Shown in pieces: positions 48,501 to 60,735 of a DNA stretch of 64,000 bases. The stretch's first letter is position 1, and each line of letters opens with the position of its first letter. The position numbers and the translations under genes were made by a program. The DNA is from Atrichornis clamosus (Eukaryota > Chordata > Aves > Passeriformes > Menuridae): positions 348,165 to 412,164 of the forward strand of contig WBMZ01002654.1 in NCBI GenBank assembly GCA_013400975.1, in the 5' to 3' direction. The notes beneath the pieces are model-generated. The model searched no databases and was not told the DNA's origin. It saw only the letters and a list, made by a program, of their open reading frames with translations.

Positions 48501-50910
48501 AATACAAATCTTGACAGAGGTAGGAACACACCATGCCTGACAAATACTGTCTGAAAATAAAAATGCCTGGAAATAAAATTCAGAACCAACCAATACACTG
48601 AGCAGCACCTTAAATCAGCATATGCACAGCCAAGGAGGCTGGCTGGAGGTAGCCAACAGAAAATACTGAGTAGAAGAAGAGAGTTGAAGTTGTCACTGCT
48701 TTCAGACCTCAGGGAGGAAATGCAAGAGATTTTGGATACCTGTAGACACTGGTGGCTTCCTGGCTGAGCAAGAAACCATTCTCTTCTTTTAACCACAGCT
48801 GAGAAATGTATTTGAGTAATTGGAGAGCCAAGGCCAGTTTCAGCCTATGAATAAAGCAAACCTTGTGTGTTTTCTCATGCCACCAGCAATTGTCCTAAGC
48901 ATTGTTGTGCAGGGAAGGGATCAGGAATGGGTGTTACTGCACTTTGCAGTCCAGCTGTGCACTGTGGTGCAGAAAAGTGTACTAGCTGTTTTAAAGCCAA
49001 AGAAAGAAAAATATCAATAGGATGATTACTGCATATCTGCTGGATAAGAGGTGTTAAAGGAAGGTACAGTTCTGGGTTTGGACACTCCAAGAAGAATTTA
49101 TGCATTTTACACTGACTTACCATGTTTAGACAGACATTTAGAAATACTTTTGGGCAATGAAACCAAAACACAGATCTTCCAGCTCCCAAACAAGTGTCTA
49201 CTTCTCAAAATAAGTAGGGTCTGAGTTTTACATTCAGGGTAGGGCAAAGCATCTAGCACAGGACACTGCAATCAGCTGAGAGCAAAACAAGGGGTTCAGT
49301 GATTCTCTCTCCTCAGTGCAGCATCATGCACTGCAGCTTCCTCATTCACTTCTGAAACATTCCATGAATGGTAGAATTGTTTCAAAAGGACAGACTTGGC
49401 AGTGGGACATTCTCTCCCTAGCGTGGGATTGGCCCCTAAGTGTGACAGGGCATATAAGGCATTTTCCCATTTCCAGCTGAGTCTAGCAGCAGTTAAGTGA
49501 GAGCTTTTTGGATCATGTCTTTTTGTATTGGCACCATGATTACCCTCGAAGAAGCTCAAGTCTAGCAAAGCTCAGCTTTAGTCCAAATCTGGACCTGGTT
49601 CTTAAAGGTACACTTTCACCTAAATGCAGTGCCCTGGTGTTTTAAAAACTGAGCAAGTTTTGGTTAATAGTGGCTAGTTGAATTTTGAGATCACTTTTGT
49701 ACAAGTCTAAGTAGAGGAGACTTGAATTTAATAGTGCTTTAAGTAAAACAATCTGCAAAAGCTGAGATTCTGTGGTCAAACCCATCCATATTAAATGTTT
49801 CCTTTGCCAATTTGGTAAATATTCATCCAAGTAAATAGCTTGGAAAAATTAATCTGCCTTCAAGGAGTTGTCATGTAAAATTTGTATACTAGATTCAGGG
49901 TTAGAAACTGTGAAATAGAGAGATTTCTCTTGCTTTTTAAGGGCAAATCTAATGTATTCAAGAGTCAGTGAAGTGCCAGAATAATAAACCAGTTGTCAGA
50001 GAAATAATATTACCTATTTGGATTGTGAAGCTGCAGGTTGCTTGTCTTAATCTGAAATTCCTAACAGCACCTGCCCATTAATTGAGGACATGGAACAAGT
50101 ACAAGTTAAAACAAAATTAAACTGCATTTATTAAACATTTGCATAAACTTATGCTGCTGTTGAAAGTGGAGCTAAGTGAATATTTTTTGTCAGTGAATGA
50201 AAAGAATGGAAAAATGTGTTCCATTTTGATCAACAAGGTATTGATCCTTCTGATCCCACTCAATTTTTTCCTCACTAGAGAGAGTAAAAAGGGAAGCTCA
50301 GTCTCACTCTTCTCAGTATAACCATTTGGGATATCTCACTAAAATGAATACACTATTTAAAAGAAATAGAAATAGCATCAGAAGCAGAGGTTATTATAAT
50401 TTGAAATAATCCATAGTATGTTGGTCGTTACTTTCCAGAACACGGCTGAATAGTTATCTTAGGAAGAAGAGGGAGCCAGCCACCTATTGAGCCTACTATT
50501 CATGCTCCACTTAAGGAGAAATCTGATCACAGATTTTGACTGGGAAAAAATTCTTTCATAAAAAGAAAAAAAAAAATTCTATAATGAAAACTAAAAGTTT
50601 TCAGGTATCTCCCAGAGGAAGAAAATCTGATAATATTGGAAAGTGAGTGTGGCATGCTCAGAAAAGGTCCTTAAAGGGGTGCCAAAGCACATTGCTAGAT
50701 ATACTCATCCCGTAGTCCAGAGCCTTGGTTCATAGTTTGGGCCAAACACTGATTTCATCCTATTTCATGGGTTGTCAGAACTCTGGCAAACATGACAGCT
50801 AGGAGTTATTATCCTTACATTTTTAAAGAAAAAGATGTGACAGTTCCTTTTATCACATTGATTATATTTTTCTCCTTTTCTGCAACAAAAGGAAGTGCTT
50901 TTACTTTCAG

Positions 50911-50964
50911 ACCTGATGGTGCCAAAATAATCTTGGATGTTTTAGTTAATTTAAAGAGAAAAAG
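50911..50964 (+). other. Candidate short exon, unidentified
   Basis: GTGCTTTTACTTTCAG at 50895-50910 is a good acceptor-like sequence, and AAAAAG|GTGCAAAG just after 50964 is a weak donor. The frame between reads P-D-G-A-K-I-I-L-D-V-L-V-N-L-K-R-K. No protein recognised. It may well be chance. Confidence 0.13.
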
Positions 50965-52162
50965 GTGCAAAGATGAGCGTATAATATGCCTGGGAAAAGA
51001 AAAGTTTTTTGCACATATCCTTCATTAAATATTACAGTAAAAAAATCTTTCAATGATGAAGTAAATTATACAGACTCACACTCTCATAATATATGGTACT
51101 TAGTTAGATACCTGTATCTAATTTTAAAATTATTTAAATCACCACAAAAATCTTATGCTAACACTCATTTAAGTTTTAATAGAGTTTTTATTAAAATAGA
51201 TCTGCAAATTCTGTCATTTTATAAGAAGCTTAAATCAAGGCCAGTGAAGGAGAGGGAAAATATTGTATTGCTCTGGGATACATGTTGCTTTGGGAGATGA
51301 TTTGTTCTCTAGTGATATCTTGTTCTTGTCTCACTGCACATACTCAGCTACTGCATTTTACTGCATTTCATGCCCTGAGGATGTCAAAGTTACTCATTCA
51401 TTCACATCCATCCAATGTCCTCTGTGATCTGATACTGCTCACCAACAGTAACTAATGTTAGCTACTTCACTGAAGTGTGCATGCTGCCATAATCAGCTTA
51501 TCAAGGTATTCATCAGAAACTTATCTGACCACAACTTGTAGTTAACAAGGGTGGGTAAAATGAAGACTGCTAATTGCTGCTAGCTATTGAAGCTACCTCC
51601 CTGCCAGATGCTATGAGATATCAAAACGAGCAGGTTCAAACAGTAACCTCTTGAACTTGGACTATTGAAATTCTTCTGATTTATGCTTTAAGTAAGGGAA
51701 ATATATTAACCTCTCTTAATAAGTAATATTTACTCCTTGTAAGCACCATGTTCCTTTATCCACAAAGGGGAAAAAAAAAGAATATGGTCCATGGTACCAT
51801 TCAGGAAAACCCCTAGCTACTGCATGAATGTGTATTTAAGTAAAACCTTCCTCGTGGGAAAAATTTAAAAGTTCTGTTCTCCTGTTTACAACCCTTAATA
51901 CTTTAAATTCTTATTCTATATCACTCCCACTTGTTGTCCACTGTCTGCTGCTAGTACTCAGGAGTACTTGCTAGTACAAGATCTAGAGGTGCGTTTTGAC
52001 AGAGATGCTTCCAGTATTGTCAGAAGTACCAACGGTTTATTTATTCCTTTGCAAAAATACACTAATTTCAGCTTTCATGAGTAAATGGCTACAAATAATC
52101 TCTTTTAGAGTCTACGATACTTCAAATCACTGCTGCCACTGGCCTTAGACAGCTCATAAATT

Positions 52163-52500
52163 GATGAGGAGTGGCTGAGGGAGCTGGGAGTGTCTAGTCT
52201 GAAGAAAAGGAGGCTCAAGGAGAACTCATTGCTCTTTACAACTACCTCAAAGGAGGTTGTAGCCAGGTGGGGGTCAGGCTCTTCTCCCAAGTATCAAGCA
52301 AAATGACAAGAGGAATTGACCTCAATTTGCTCCAGGGGAGGTTTAGCTTAGATATTAGGAAAAATTTCTTCACCAAAAGGGTGATCAGGCATTGGAATGG
52401 ACTGCCCAAGGAAGTGGTGGAGTCACCATAACCGGAGGTATTTAAAATACATGCAGATGTGACACTTGGGGACATTGTTTAGTAGTGGATTTGACTGTTA
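52163..52500 (+). mobile_element. CR1 LINE fragment lacking its 3' end
   Basis: Sense CR1 ORF2 C-terminus: GATGAGGAGTGGCTGAGGGA, AAGGAGGTTGTAGCCAGG, TTAGATATTAGGAAAAATTTC and GACATTGTTTAGTAGTGG. In this CR1 type the sequence should continue about 60 bp to the octamer tail, but similarity stops near 52500 and no octamers follow. The 3' end has been deleted or diverged beyond recognition, which is unusual because CR1 insertion starts from the 3' end. Multiple in-frame stops. Confidence 0.85.
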
Positions 52501-54661
52501 ATCACTATATTAAATGTCATCTGGAAGTTACCATGCTTCCCTGAAAAGGACTTTTAAAGGATTTTTTAAAAAATATTTTAAAAGACTGGAAAAAATTACA
52601 AATGCTTCCCATCTTGTCTATTTATAGCACTTAATTATTTTAAACATAGTTTAATAGGCAAGGTGCAATTTGTTGGTAAAATATACACTAATTTTTGCTA
52701 TTAAAGCAAGAACCATTGACCCTCATTTTATTCACATCACTTCTGGCCAGCAATAACCCCTGCCCTTTTCCTACATCTTCTTTGTGCTCTTTTTTTCCAG
52801 CTCCTCAGAGCAGGTAGCTCACTATGGGAATGTTTGCCTGGATAACACTGATTACTGAAATGGTTTGGGAATAGCCAGAAGAAGCAATGGCAGAAAGTAT
52901 TATGCCGCTTTCTGAACTTAGTAGTTGGTGTGGCAAGGGAAACTGCCAAGATGAGGAGAATGGTGGTCTCAGAAAAAGTTATAATGGTTCTATTACTAAA
53001 TCTAACAGTCCTATTTTGACTAATTTCTGGTTTTTGGTTTTACCACTAAAGTCTTCTTTTCCTTCCAATATTGTGTTTTGCAAAATTTTAAACAGCGGTT
53101 TTCAGATGATTTTCTGCCTTCTATTTTCAAACATTTGCAAAAGATTTAAGCAAAATCTGTTCAACCCATGCACTAAATGGTCTCTGGCCAATAGTAAACT
53201 ACATAAATAAATTATAATAGAACATTTTTTTCATTAGGAGTCATTGTGGAAATTTTTTCTGTGCTAGAATACAGTTCTTATATAATATTTCCTCTGCACT
53301 TTAGAAGTTCAAGTTGTCATTTCAAACTGCAGTGGATTATATATAGTGAATTGGAATAAAGAAAACATAAATCCTCTGATATGGTCTATCCCTTTAATGA
53401 TTTCCCTCACATACATCAATTTTGTAAAAGAAGCAGAGTAACATAATTACTTATTCCTCTAGGTTTTCTTGCTTAGATTACAAAATTATCAATAGATAGA
53501 AAAGTAATTTTGCATTTTGCACTACTCTTTTTTGTTTGCTCATCTTGTCTTAGATATTATGGGCATTTTATTCAGGCAATATCACTCCTGCTACACACTT
53601 ACAAGGACAAAATAATTTCAGCTTGAACTTTATGCAAACCTAGACACATGAACCAGGAGATTATATTCAAGGTTAAAAATGTAAGTATGGAATTCATAAT
53701 TATCTCCAGAGATATAATTGTATGATGAGGAGAGGTGTTTTAATTGCTGTCCTAGATAAGGATTGCATACAGCTACTGTGTTCAAAGCTGCATGTAGAGC
53801 AATGAAATTGTACAAACTAAAGAAAAGAAACCACTTGATCCCCTGAATGATTTCAGAAATTCTTTTTATATACATAACATGGGATTCTCTTTCACTTCTT
53901 TTGGCTTAAAAGTAATTTCTAGAAAATGCCTTGTGCCACCCAACATTTAATTTTGTTGTTTATGTTTCCAAACAGAATGACTCTTTCATGGTAACACATT
54001 GCTATGAGTCCTCGTGCAAATGGGATTCAATATAGGAAATTTTGTTAAATGAAAAATATAATTTGCTTTAATGGTTTTCCTATTTTAAACCATGTCTGCA
54101 TTCACGTATTTCTCCTTTCTCAATATTTTCTGTTTCAGTGGAATATCCAGGGAAGCTCTCTCTAGAATGAAGGGGAGAATTCAGTTTCCTTTTCTAATTT
54201 TTTTTTTTTTTTTTTTTGCAAATTCCCTGACCTAAAAGTGTGGAAACTATGCTTTTGAAAGGCCCATGCATTCTGGAAACAATCAACTCTTTTTGCAAAG
54301 AGTGTTAAAAGTAAAAAAAATAGTCAGTCTTGTGAAAATTTCCTCTCTCTCTCTGCTTCAACAATCACAACAGAACATAGTAACTTGATACCAATATATT
54401 CAGTTGCTTTCAAGTTTTTTACGGATTACTAGTGAAATGCCCAACCAAACAAAAAGGGTGGATAAAGGGAGGACTACTGAAAATGTGTAGAAAAATCAAT
54501 GGTATGTTTAACTTAATGTTTCTCTATCCTGGTTTTATCTGCCTTTTTCCTAGATTCAAAGTGCATTGATTACAAACCCTTTCATGTCTATTTCCTTAGA
54601 TAAATGGTTTAATTAATCAGCATAGCCAATTATGTCTGTCAGCTTCAGTGATTAATGAATG
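52501..54661. other. AT-rich unique sequence
   Basis: No gene or dispersed repeat recognised. A run of 20 T is at 54198-54217. Confidence 0.5.
54198..54217. repeat. (T)20 homopolymer
   Basis: Twenty consecutive T. It could be the reverse of a retrotransposed poly(A) tail, but no recognisable retrocopy lies upstream on the minus strand. Confidence 0.85.
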
Positions 54662-54893
54662 GGTGGTGCTAAGCAATAGGACAAGAGGCATTGGGCAGAA
54701 AGTGATGCACAGGAAGGTCCACCTGAACTGGAACAGATTGTGGACTCTCCCTCACATTCAAGAACCGTCTGGACACAATACCGTGCCATGTGCTCTGGGG
54801 TGATCCTGCTTGAGCAGGGAGGCTTGACCAACTGAGCCACTGTGGTGCCTTCCAACCTGACCCATTCTGTGATTCTGTGATTCTGTGATTCTG
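54662..54893 (+). mobile_element. CR1 LINE 3' end (subfamily X copy 3, internally deleted)
   Basis: It starts GGTGGTGCTAAGCAATAGG and ends CTTCCAACCTGACCC followed by at least three ATTCTGTG octamers. Compared with the copies at 30463 and 35201, it lacks about 40 bp after GTCCACCTGAAC (the ATGAGGAAGAAC segment is missing) and shorter pieces later. The wording GAGCAGGGAGGCTTGACC shows the same subfamily. Confidence 0.9.
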
Positions 54894-57060
54894 CCATGTC
54901 AGTTAAAATTTACGGGGTTTGGCAGGGACATTTGCTCCCCAACATGGCTACCCTATCACAGGTATGCAACTTCATTTTCTGCTTTCTACCTTCAGATTAG
55001 GACTGAGTTTATTTCTGTATCTAAATCCACTGCTGGTCAGAATCCATTATGGGTCAGAATCCATTACATGATTTCTTACAAGAAGCTGCAATTGTTATAA
55101 GAAAACAAAGGAAAAAGGCAGGTTATGATTAAAGCATTTGACTCTATTTCTTTCTGTATTCTTAGGGAAGGACTTAGGTTCAGCAATAAATATTTAAATC
55201 TCAGATTTCATCTCTCCCAGTGTCTCCTTTCCTAAAAAATCTTGGTGTCCTGAAAAACAAGACTATGTTGGCCTAAGTCCAAAATGTTCATGAATTAATG
55301 AATGAAAAATTAAAAATAAAGGATTTTTTTTCCCTACACATCATTATCCATTTTTCTATCACAAATAAAAATAAATACTGGTCAGAGTGTCATGGTGCAC
55401 CAATCAATTCAATTATTTAGCTGTATATTTATTAATTTTACATTTTCCCCTTCAAATTAGTTTCTCTTTATTATATTCATTTGGAAAAGGGAGAATAGAA
55501 AACTTTTGTTCTGTTTTCCTGGAACAATACTTAGTAACTTAGTAGCTTATTACAGTTCTTACAGTCTCAGTCTTTCAAAACCTCTTCACATCTTAGGCAA
55601 CAATAAAGAATCCGTAGCTCTAGTTTCAATGGAAAAATGACAATGTAAAACCATTTTCTCTACCTTTGTTTTACTTTGTTGCCTTCTAACACTGTTTCTT
55701 TGTTTGCTGCTCTACTAGAATCCTTGAAAATATTATTGTGTGCACCTACGGTCACCTGTGCTTTCTCAGTAATGCTGAATAGGAGAAGTCCAGGGGTTGA
55801 TTTCTGCCCTCAACAGTAAGTGGAGTGTGTGAGCTGATATCCAAGAGCCTTGCAGACTTGTCACATCTGTAGTATATTCATCCTGTAGTGATACAGGTAG
55901 AGGGGTCCAAAACAAAGTGAAAGAGGGAGCTAAATATTAAATAGTGCAGATAATTCTGGGTTCCATGCACAAGCTCAATTCCAGGACAAGCTATTTGTCT
56001 TTACAGTTGTTGCCACATACTTCTGTAATGGAAAGCTTGCAGTGTACATCTGGGAGCCTACACACTGAAAGATGAAGACTGCATGTCAATCTGAGGTGGA
56101 AAGCACTTGAAAAAGGGCTGGGAAGTAAATGAAGATTTGTCTTTATAAAGTAATTTCCAGCAGAGATCTTTATAGCTAATCCACTACTGCCCACAATAAA
56201 CACCTAACCAGGAGGATAAATGGGAACTTAGCAGGCTTACTACCATACCACAAGATGGATAATAATTGTATTATTCATTAAATTATTAAAAATAACTGCA
56301 TAATTAAATCAAACCAACAATTTATATGACTGAAAATGTAGGTCGGCTCAAGGGAACAGAGGAAATCCAGCTTTTTAAAGTTTTGCACAGTATTTAAATC
56401 ATTATGTACTTGGAAACAGTGGATCTGAATATCAGAGTAATACTCTATGCATATTGTGTGTTAATGTGTATGTGATAGGAATATGGGAAGTGTGTGAAGG
56501 ATTTTTTTTTCATTGTACAAGATTTTAAATAGCTTCTTTGTAAAACCTGCAAAGCTCAAGATAGAAAGACAAGTAACATGTAAAAGTTACCCTTAGGAAA
56601 TTATTCATTAAAGGGCTTCTCTGTCCTGGGTGTTTATGATAATGAAAAAACAACAGTGACAATTAATCGTGAAAGCTACAACTGAGATGTCACCACTGGA
56701 TATAGAAACAAACAAAGAAAGGAGAAAGCAAGCTTGAAGTTAATCAAGAGAGGACAGAAAAATAAATGAACTGTGAGACATATTTAAGTATCATAAACAT
56801 TTTCCATAGTGTTGATTTGCTAGGAAAACTTAATCATTACTGGGGCTACACCCCAGGCATACACTTGAGACTAAATAATGAGCACATTTAGTCAATGAAA
56901 CAAGTGAAAATAAGGTTTCCCCAGGAGAAGAGACAGGAAATCTATTCCTTCCCAGCAAAATGATAAATAACCTACCATTAATGTCCCAGTGGAAAATGCT
57001 ACAGAAAGGTCATAATGTAATGGCTTATTCCTGACTTTCCAATGAGTGGCAAAAGAAAAA
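54894..57060. other. AT-rich unique sequence
   Basis: No gene or dispersed repeat recognised. Around 55035-55065 the phrase GGTCAGAATCCATTA occurs twice in near-tandem. Confidence 0.5.
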
Positions 57061-57135
57061 TTATATATATATATATACATATATATATATACACACATAT
57101 ATATTTATACACATATATATTTATATACATATAAA
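57061..57135. repeat. AT/AC low-complexity block
   Basis: About 75 bp of alternating TA and CA dinucleotides with TTTA interruptions. A compound microsatellite, prone to length change and to DNA melting. Confidence 0.9.
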
Positions 57136-58741
57136 GAACTTGGATCAAAGTAAGCTAAAAGAATAGAAAACCAGAAAGGAAACAGAAAAGCTGTGTATAC
57201 AAGATTTTATAATAATCTCTTGCCATAGAAGTATAGCACCTCAGTGAAATTGTTGGCACTGCCTTTCTGCCCTCTGTGGAAGTGCAATTGTTTCTCATTT
57301 GAATCAGAAATGGTTATTACTTCAATAAAACTTGGCTGAAAATTACAAGACTTTCCTGTACCTTAAAAAAAGTGTGATTATAGAATAGCCTTCCCAATGA
57401 AGCAAGGAGAACAGCCAGCTTCATTAGTTTTCAAAGGTATGCAGTCATGATTCTGAATGGGATTTGTTACAGGGTTTTTCAACCCAGGGGATACTTTTCA
57501 CTCTTTTTAAGAAGTTTTTGCACCAATCCATCTGTCAAATTCTCTGTAGACATTGTTCCTACTAACTAAAACGCCCTGTCAGTAGCCTTAAACTCCAGTA
57601 ATCTGTACAAAGAGGGAAAACTGAGGAGGCAGAAGGTCTTGAGTTTAGCTTCACAGAAATGCAAACGTTACACATAGTGACTAGAGAACTCACATTTTCA
57701 GATTTGAGAAGAAGGAAGACATCATGACTAAGGGGGCAGAAGACAGTAAAGGAGTTTAATTTTCAGAGAAGTATGGTGGTAATTATAATAGCCAGAACAT
57801 GGTGAAGTTGAGCTCACAGACAATGCCTTTGCTAGTACCGCTAATTATATCACTTGCAACAGCATTATGATGATAATTCACTCAGCATGATGCATTCAAG
57901 AGTATATTTTTCTAACTTTACACTGTAACAGCTGTAACCTGAGGGGAAAGGACATTTTTGCAATTTAAGTGAACTGCCCACTTAAAAGTCTAATTTCTCT
58001 ATAATTATCAACAAAAGTCTCTGCTAAAAGATTTTGTTATTTTAATTTTGTTAGACATAGGCACATGTGGCTTCTACAAAGAGAGATTTTCATCCCAGAA
58101 TCCAATAATTTCAGGCATTTAGCAGCATACTTTAACAAGAGATATCTGTAATTGTTTTGAAGCATAAAGGGAAATTGGCCATTTAGCTAGGAACAAGCAA
58201 GCAAAAAGAAGGGAACCTTTTCTTCACATAAAAAGTTGTCATTCCTGTTTCATCATTGTACATGGACAAGCTGATAGACTTTCGTCTTCCAAAGTATCAT
58301 CAGACATTCATGTTTGCCAGAAAGGTTCTGAAATATGTGAAGGTTATCCAGTGACCATAGGAACACTGAACATTTATTTTTTCTGTGTTGAAGACCTTTA
58401 TTCCCACCAAGTATTAAAAGAACCCTACTGAGAGCCACCAAAAGCACACATAATCTTCAGGCAGGTGTTTATGAAGAGAGAATGTGACTAAGATAAGGTA
58501 GAACAACATTTCACAACATATTTGCTCTCAGCTTCCAGCTATCATCTTACGCAGCTGAGACAGAGGTTGTACTTGCCTCGGTGTATTTAGTAGCTCTTGA
58601 AAGACATTTCCTCCATGAGAGACATTTTCTAGTAGTTTATGAAACCATTTACTCTTGTGTTACATAAAGCCTTGAATGGCAATGAACTCCCAAATCAAAT
58701 TTGCTGTGTATGAAAAATTCTGAGTAATTTGTCTAGTTTTT
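57136..58741. other. AT-rich unique sequence
   Basis: No gene or repeat recognised. TTTATT at about 58375 and 58388 (AATAAA on the minus strand) would be candidate polyadenylation signals if the frame at 58742 were a terminal exon. Confidence 0.45.
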
Positions 58742-58957
58742 CTACTGTGAGGAATAACTACCAATATTTTCTAATACCTTCTCTGTGTCATCCATGATTT
58801 TATACCTTTCTTCAGTGTCTTTCTCATCAGCTGTCTCATCTTCACCTGATGAGTCCTCACCAAACTGACTTCTTCTCACGCAGCAGTGTCTCCATCTGAT
58901 GCTCCTTTTCTCCTTTCTGTAACTGTGTGCAACAAGCTGCAATGGAGGATACCTTAA
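58742..58957 (-). other. Candidate terminal exon, acidic, unidentified
   Basis: On the minus strand a pyrimidine-rich stretch (CTCTACTTCTTCTTTCTTTAC) precedes TCCATTGCAG, an acceptor-like site near 58946. From there a frame runs about 65 codons to a stop at 58742. It includes an acidic stretch E-D-S-S-G-E-D-E-T-A-D-E-K-D-T-E-E-R followed by M-D-D-T-E-K-V-L-E-N-I. Such composition is rarer by chance than the usual F/L/S-rich frames here. I do not recognise the protein, and other frames of the same bases also look partly coding. Exact limits are uncertain. Confidence 0.2.
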
Positions 58958-60052
58958 ATCATGGAAACATGTAAAGAAAGAAGAAGTAGAGCAAACTTTA
59001 ATATATGTCCAGAAGGCAAATTTCTTTGCCACCAGTTTTGAAGAAAAAACTTGTTTACCCTTTCATAATATATCAACAGAAACCACACCTACTATATCAT
59101 TGCATTATTTGCTGTGGAGTACACTCTCTGAATCTTATCTAGCCATTTTAAAGTAATAGCAGACTTTGAGGTCAGGGAGAAATTACAATATTCTGATATT
59201 TTGTTTCAATTGAGTGGAAATTAAAGTAGGAACTCAAGTAAATGTTTTCTGATCAAGAGATTTCCTTTTACATTATTTCAGAACACTTGAAGAGTTTTAT
59301 GGTTGTACTTCACTTTGATAAGATTAAAAAGCACTTCTTTGATGCAAGGTAGTACTTCCTTTTGACTGCAACACTTCAGCTTTTATTTATCTTCATGCTA
59401 ATTATACAAAACAATGTTAAAATCAAAATGCAAAAGAGGAAAGTACCTTGACCATGTCAAAATGAAATTTTTCAATGCTATCTAAAAAAACCTATCAACA
59501 GTTTATTCAAAGTTTCCATTAAAATTAATTTCCGCAAGGCATTTAGACTTCCACAAATCAATGTACTTTTGAAGAATGCTGTTCTAACAACAAATGTTTA
59601 ACCACTACTAATTATTATTCTCTCTCGCACACATAGGTGTTGTCAAGAAAAAGCCTATTTCCCATTAAATGAGATGCAGAGAGACTGAAGTACTTGAGGA
59701 GCCCTCAAGGACCTTATGCTCAAAATATAGATGTTAAAATCTTCATCCCACCATCTGTCCAAAGCTTAAAGTGCCTGAAAGCCCAAAGAAGCAAGCATGG
59801 GAAAACTTTGTTTACAAGTTTTAGATACTATATTCTTAGTATTTAATTTCATCCCTAACCAGCAGTGACTACAATGAAACAGGTAGAAGGGAAGGCAGAT
59901 CCTTAACTTGACTACTTAAATTCTCAATTATTTGTATTAGTTTGAAATGATGTAGGAAATGAGCCTGAAGGAGCAACAGTGTTTAACATTACATTGCCTT
60001 TAACATAGGACTGGTGTGAGCCACTCCAGTCCTCCCTTGCTCTTTTTTGTAG
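58958..60052. other. AT-rich unique sequence
   Basis: Nothing recognised apart from the flanking exon candidates. Confidence 0.45.
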
Positions 60053-60213
60053 GGTCTTGCCGTATTGCTGAACCTCACATCTTGCCCCGAACTATGCAGA
60101 GCAGCAGCTCTTTGGAACTAAACTGTAAAATAGATGACCTAAACAATCTCTTGGAAATTAAAAGTAGAAGACTGGGACAGAGGGAGGACTATCAAAATCT
60201 GGCACTTTTATAA
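60053..60213 (+). other. Candidate terminal exon, unidentified
   Basis: CCTCCCTTGCTCTTTTTTGTAG at 60031-60052 is a strong acceptor-like tract. An open frame of about 53 codons follows to a TAA at 60213, including M-Q-S-S-S-S-L-E-L-N-C-K-I-D-D-L-N-N-L-L and a charged tail, possibly coiled coil. No AATAAA was seen close downstream, and a CR1 starts at 60325. I do not recognise the protein. Best regarded as a hypothesis. Confidence 0.22.
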
Positions 60214-60324
60214 TTTTTTCCTACAACATCAGACTAAAAAATTCATGGCTTTAGGGGCTATTTTGGTATGGTATGCGCAAAGCAGCACAGACTGCTTGTA
60301 GCAACACACCTAATGTGACAACTT

Positions 60325-60735
60325 AATAATAGAATTAGAGAATGGTTTGGGTAGGAAGGGACTTTAAAGATCATCTTGTTCTAACCCCCCTACAATGGGC
60401 AGGCATGTCACCCACTAGATTAGGTTGCCCAGGGCCTCACCCAGTTTGGCCTTGGGGACACTTCCAGGATGGGGCATCTTCTCTGAGAAACTGGTTCTAG
60501 TGCCTCACCACCCTCTGAGTAAAAACTTTTCTCCTAATCTAAATCTCCCCTCTTTTAGTTTAAAACCATTTCCTCTTGTCCTATCACTATCTGCCCATGT
60601 AAAAAGTCACTCTCCCTCTCTTTTTAGCAGCTCCCTTTAAGTACTGGGAGGCTGCTAAAAGTTTCCTTGGAGTCTTCTCTTCTCCAGGCTGAAAATCCCT
60701 GACTCTCTAAGCCTGTCTTCATAGGAGAGGTGCTG
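60325..60735 (-). mobile_element. CR1 LINE 3' end, minus strand
   Basis: It starts AATAATAGAATTAGAGAATGG (degraded octamers), then TTTGGGTAGGAAGGGAC and ATGGGCAGGCATGTC. It continues through CAGTTTGGCCTTGGGG and GTTTAAAACCATTTCC to TCATAGGAGAGGTGCTG. This is the C-terminal ORF2 plus 3' UTR of a CR1, 5'-truncated near 60735. Confidence 0.92.

Larger units (their letters stand above)
40637..52162. other. About 11.5 kb of AT-rich sequence, no supported gene
   Basis: No CR1, LTR, RNA gene or tandem array recognised. Open frames reach 121 codons (48431-48796, minus) without domain resemblance. Two segments are mentioned elsewhere: a G+C-richer block at about 41160-41400 and a CpG-bearing block at about 45250-45500. 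The exon-like segment at 50911-50964 also lies here. Confidence 0.45.

Noticed and set aside
48431..48796. 121-codon minus-strand frame
   Set aside because: Rich in Cys, Leu, Ser and Phe, without domain or splice signals; no support beyond length.
51625..51650. Possible tRNA B-box (GGTTCAAACAG)
   Set aside because: It does not match the B-box 3' end, and no A-box or cloverleaf could be drawn around it.
54198..54217. Poly(T) run as the tail of a minus-strand processed pseudogene
   Set aside because: No recognisable coding or RNA-derived sequence on the minus-strand 5' side, and no flanking target duplication seen.
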